Source: Oribacterium sp. P6A1 (GTDB lineage: Bacteria > Bacillota > Clostridia > Lachnospirales > Lachnospiraceae). From it: a DNA stretch of 64,000 nt. The notes under the pieces are model-generated. The model was not told the DNA's origin and searched no databases. It was given only the letters and a program-made list of their open reading frames with translations. The DNA is taken from positions 186,001 to 250,000 of the forward strand of contig NZ_JNKO01000001.1 of NCBI RefSeq assembly GCF_000702885.1, in the 5' to 3' direction. The first letter of the stretch is position 1. Every line of letters starts with the position of its first letter. The position numbers and the translations under genes were made by a program. Of the stretch, positions 63,510-64,000 are shown piece after piece.

Positions 63510-64000
63510 ATGAATAAGAATTTACTTGTAGCACAGTCAGGCGGACCCACAGCAGCCATCAACGCAACTCTTGCAGGCATCATCGAGGAAGCCCTCAGAT
63601 CTTCCGCCGTCAACAAGGTCTTCGGAGCAAAATACGGAATTCAGGGAGTGTTACGCGAAAACTTCATTGATCTCAGCGGAATAAACAATATAAGTGAGAT
63701 GCTGGATACCCTGGCTGTCACTCCGGCTGCAGCCCTTGGTTCATGCCGTTATAAGCTTAAGGATCCTTCTGTTGATCCATCTGAATTTCAGAATATCATA
63801 GACATTTTCAGAAAAAATGAAATAGGTTACTTCATATATATCGGCGGCAATGACTCCATGGATACTGTATGGAAGCTTTCCGAGTATATTAAGGATCATA
63901 ATATAGATGACATAGTCGTTATCGGTGCGCCAAAGACCATAGATAACGATCTTTACGGTATTGATCACTGCCCCGGCTTCGGTTCAGCAGCAAAATACAT
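63510..64000 (+). CDS. 6-phosphofructokinase, likely PPi-dependent type (cut by window edge)
   Basis: The first 163 codons, starting MNKNLLVAQSGGPTAAINATLAG. The nucleotide/PPi site reads GGNDSMDT, with Asp where ATP enzymes have Gly, and the substrate loop PKTIDNDLYG has Lys where ATP enzymes have Gly. Both changes are marks of pyrophosphate-dependent enzymes. It acts in glycolysis at fructose-6-phosphate. AAAGGAGCAACA precedes the ATG. It continues past position 64000. Confidence 0.85.
   Translation, partial: MNKNLLVAQSGGPTAAINATLAGIIEEALRSSAVNKVFGAKYGIQGVLRENFIDLSGINNISEMLDTLAVTPAAALGSCRYKLKDPSVDPSEFQNIIDIFRKNEIGYFIYIGGNDSMDTVWKLSEYIKDHNIDDIVVIGAPKTIDNDLYGIDHCPGFGSAAKY

Noticed and set aside
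1-64000. Prophage, insertion sequence, integron or CRISPR
   Set aside because: No integrase, transposase, phage structural gene, spaced direct repeats or cas gene was recognised; gene content is core-like throughout.

Overview
The window looks like a chromosome segment of an anaerobic, plant-fibre-associated Firmicute, most likely Lachnospiraceae (Butyrivibrio/Pseudobutyrivibrio/Lachnospira-like). Reasons: moderate GC, strong AGGAGG-type ribosome sites and sigma-A promoters, HemZ, QueT, Rel, an NhaC-type antiporter, a PPi-type phosphofructokinase with a membrane pyrophosphatase, and an intracellular pectin-oligosaccharide cluster. This placement is inference; no 16S gene is present. Most genes lie on the minus strand. 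No phage, insertion sequence, CRISPR array or rRNA was seen.

1-11.4 kb holds the start of ftsH (cut by the window edge), a DUF1015 protein, hppA, serA, serC, leuB, uvrB (plus strand) and an RpiR-type regulator. DUF1015, serA and serC lie near each other, which suggests a serine link. 11.6-19.7 kb holds tRNA-Arg(CCG), an SPFH/zinc-ribbon protein, luxS behind an unusual folded leader, a secreted GH-A-like protein, a small secreted protein, tyrS and a DAHP synthase.

19.8-31.5 kb holds a FbpABC-like ABC importer, an SDR oxidoreductase (probably fructuronate/mannonate), a sensor kinase / CPBP-protease-like protein / response regulator cluster, an unknown protein and an NhaC antiporter. 31.6-39.9 kb holds a ZorA/ZorB-like stator pair (MotA/TolQ-type channel with a long coiled tail, plus OmpA-domain partner) without recognisable Zorya effectors, a split chromate transporter, and a 1416-residue PAS/GGDEF/EAL/GAF protein.

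40-53 kb is mostly housekeeping: queT, a small orphan protein, an OPT transporter coupled to a PqqD-like protein, hemZ, an MBL hydrolase, rel, a CBS protein, greA, apt, a NUDIX hydrolase and a CNNM/CorC protein. 53.6-63.4 kb is a pectin-oligosaccharide locus: TIM-barrel isomerase, AraC regulator, GH105, two sugar ABC permeases, a lipoprotein binding protein, GH28 and a divergent CE8 pectin esterase. The enzymes lack signal peptides, so the likely scheme is import of oligogalacturonides and cytoplasmic breakdown. The window ends inside a phosphofructokinase gene.

The most interesting items are the roughly 190-nt folded leader bounded by an 11-bp inverted repeat before luxS, the orphan ZorAB-like motor, the OPT-PqqD pair, and the kinase/protease/regulator cluster. 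All assignments come from reading the sequence and from family knowledge; no searches were run.
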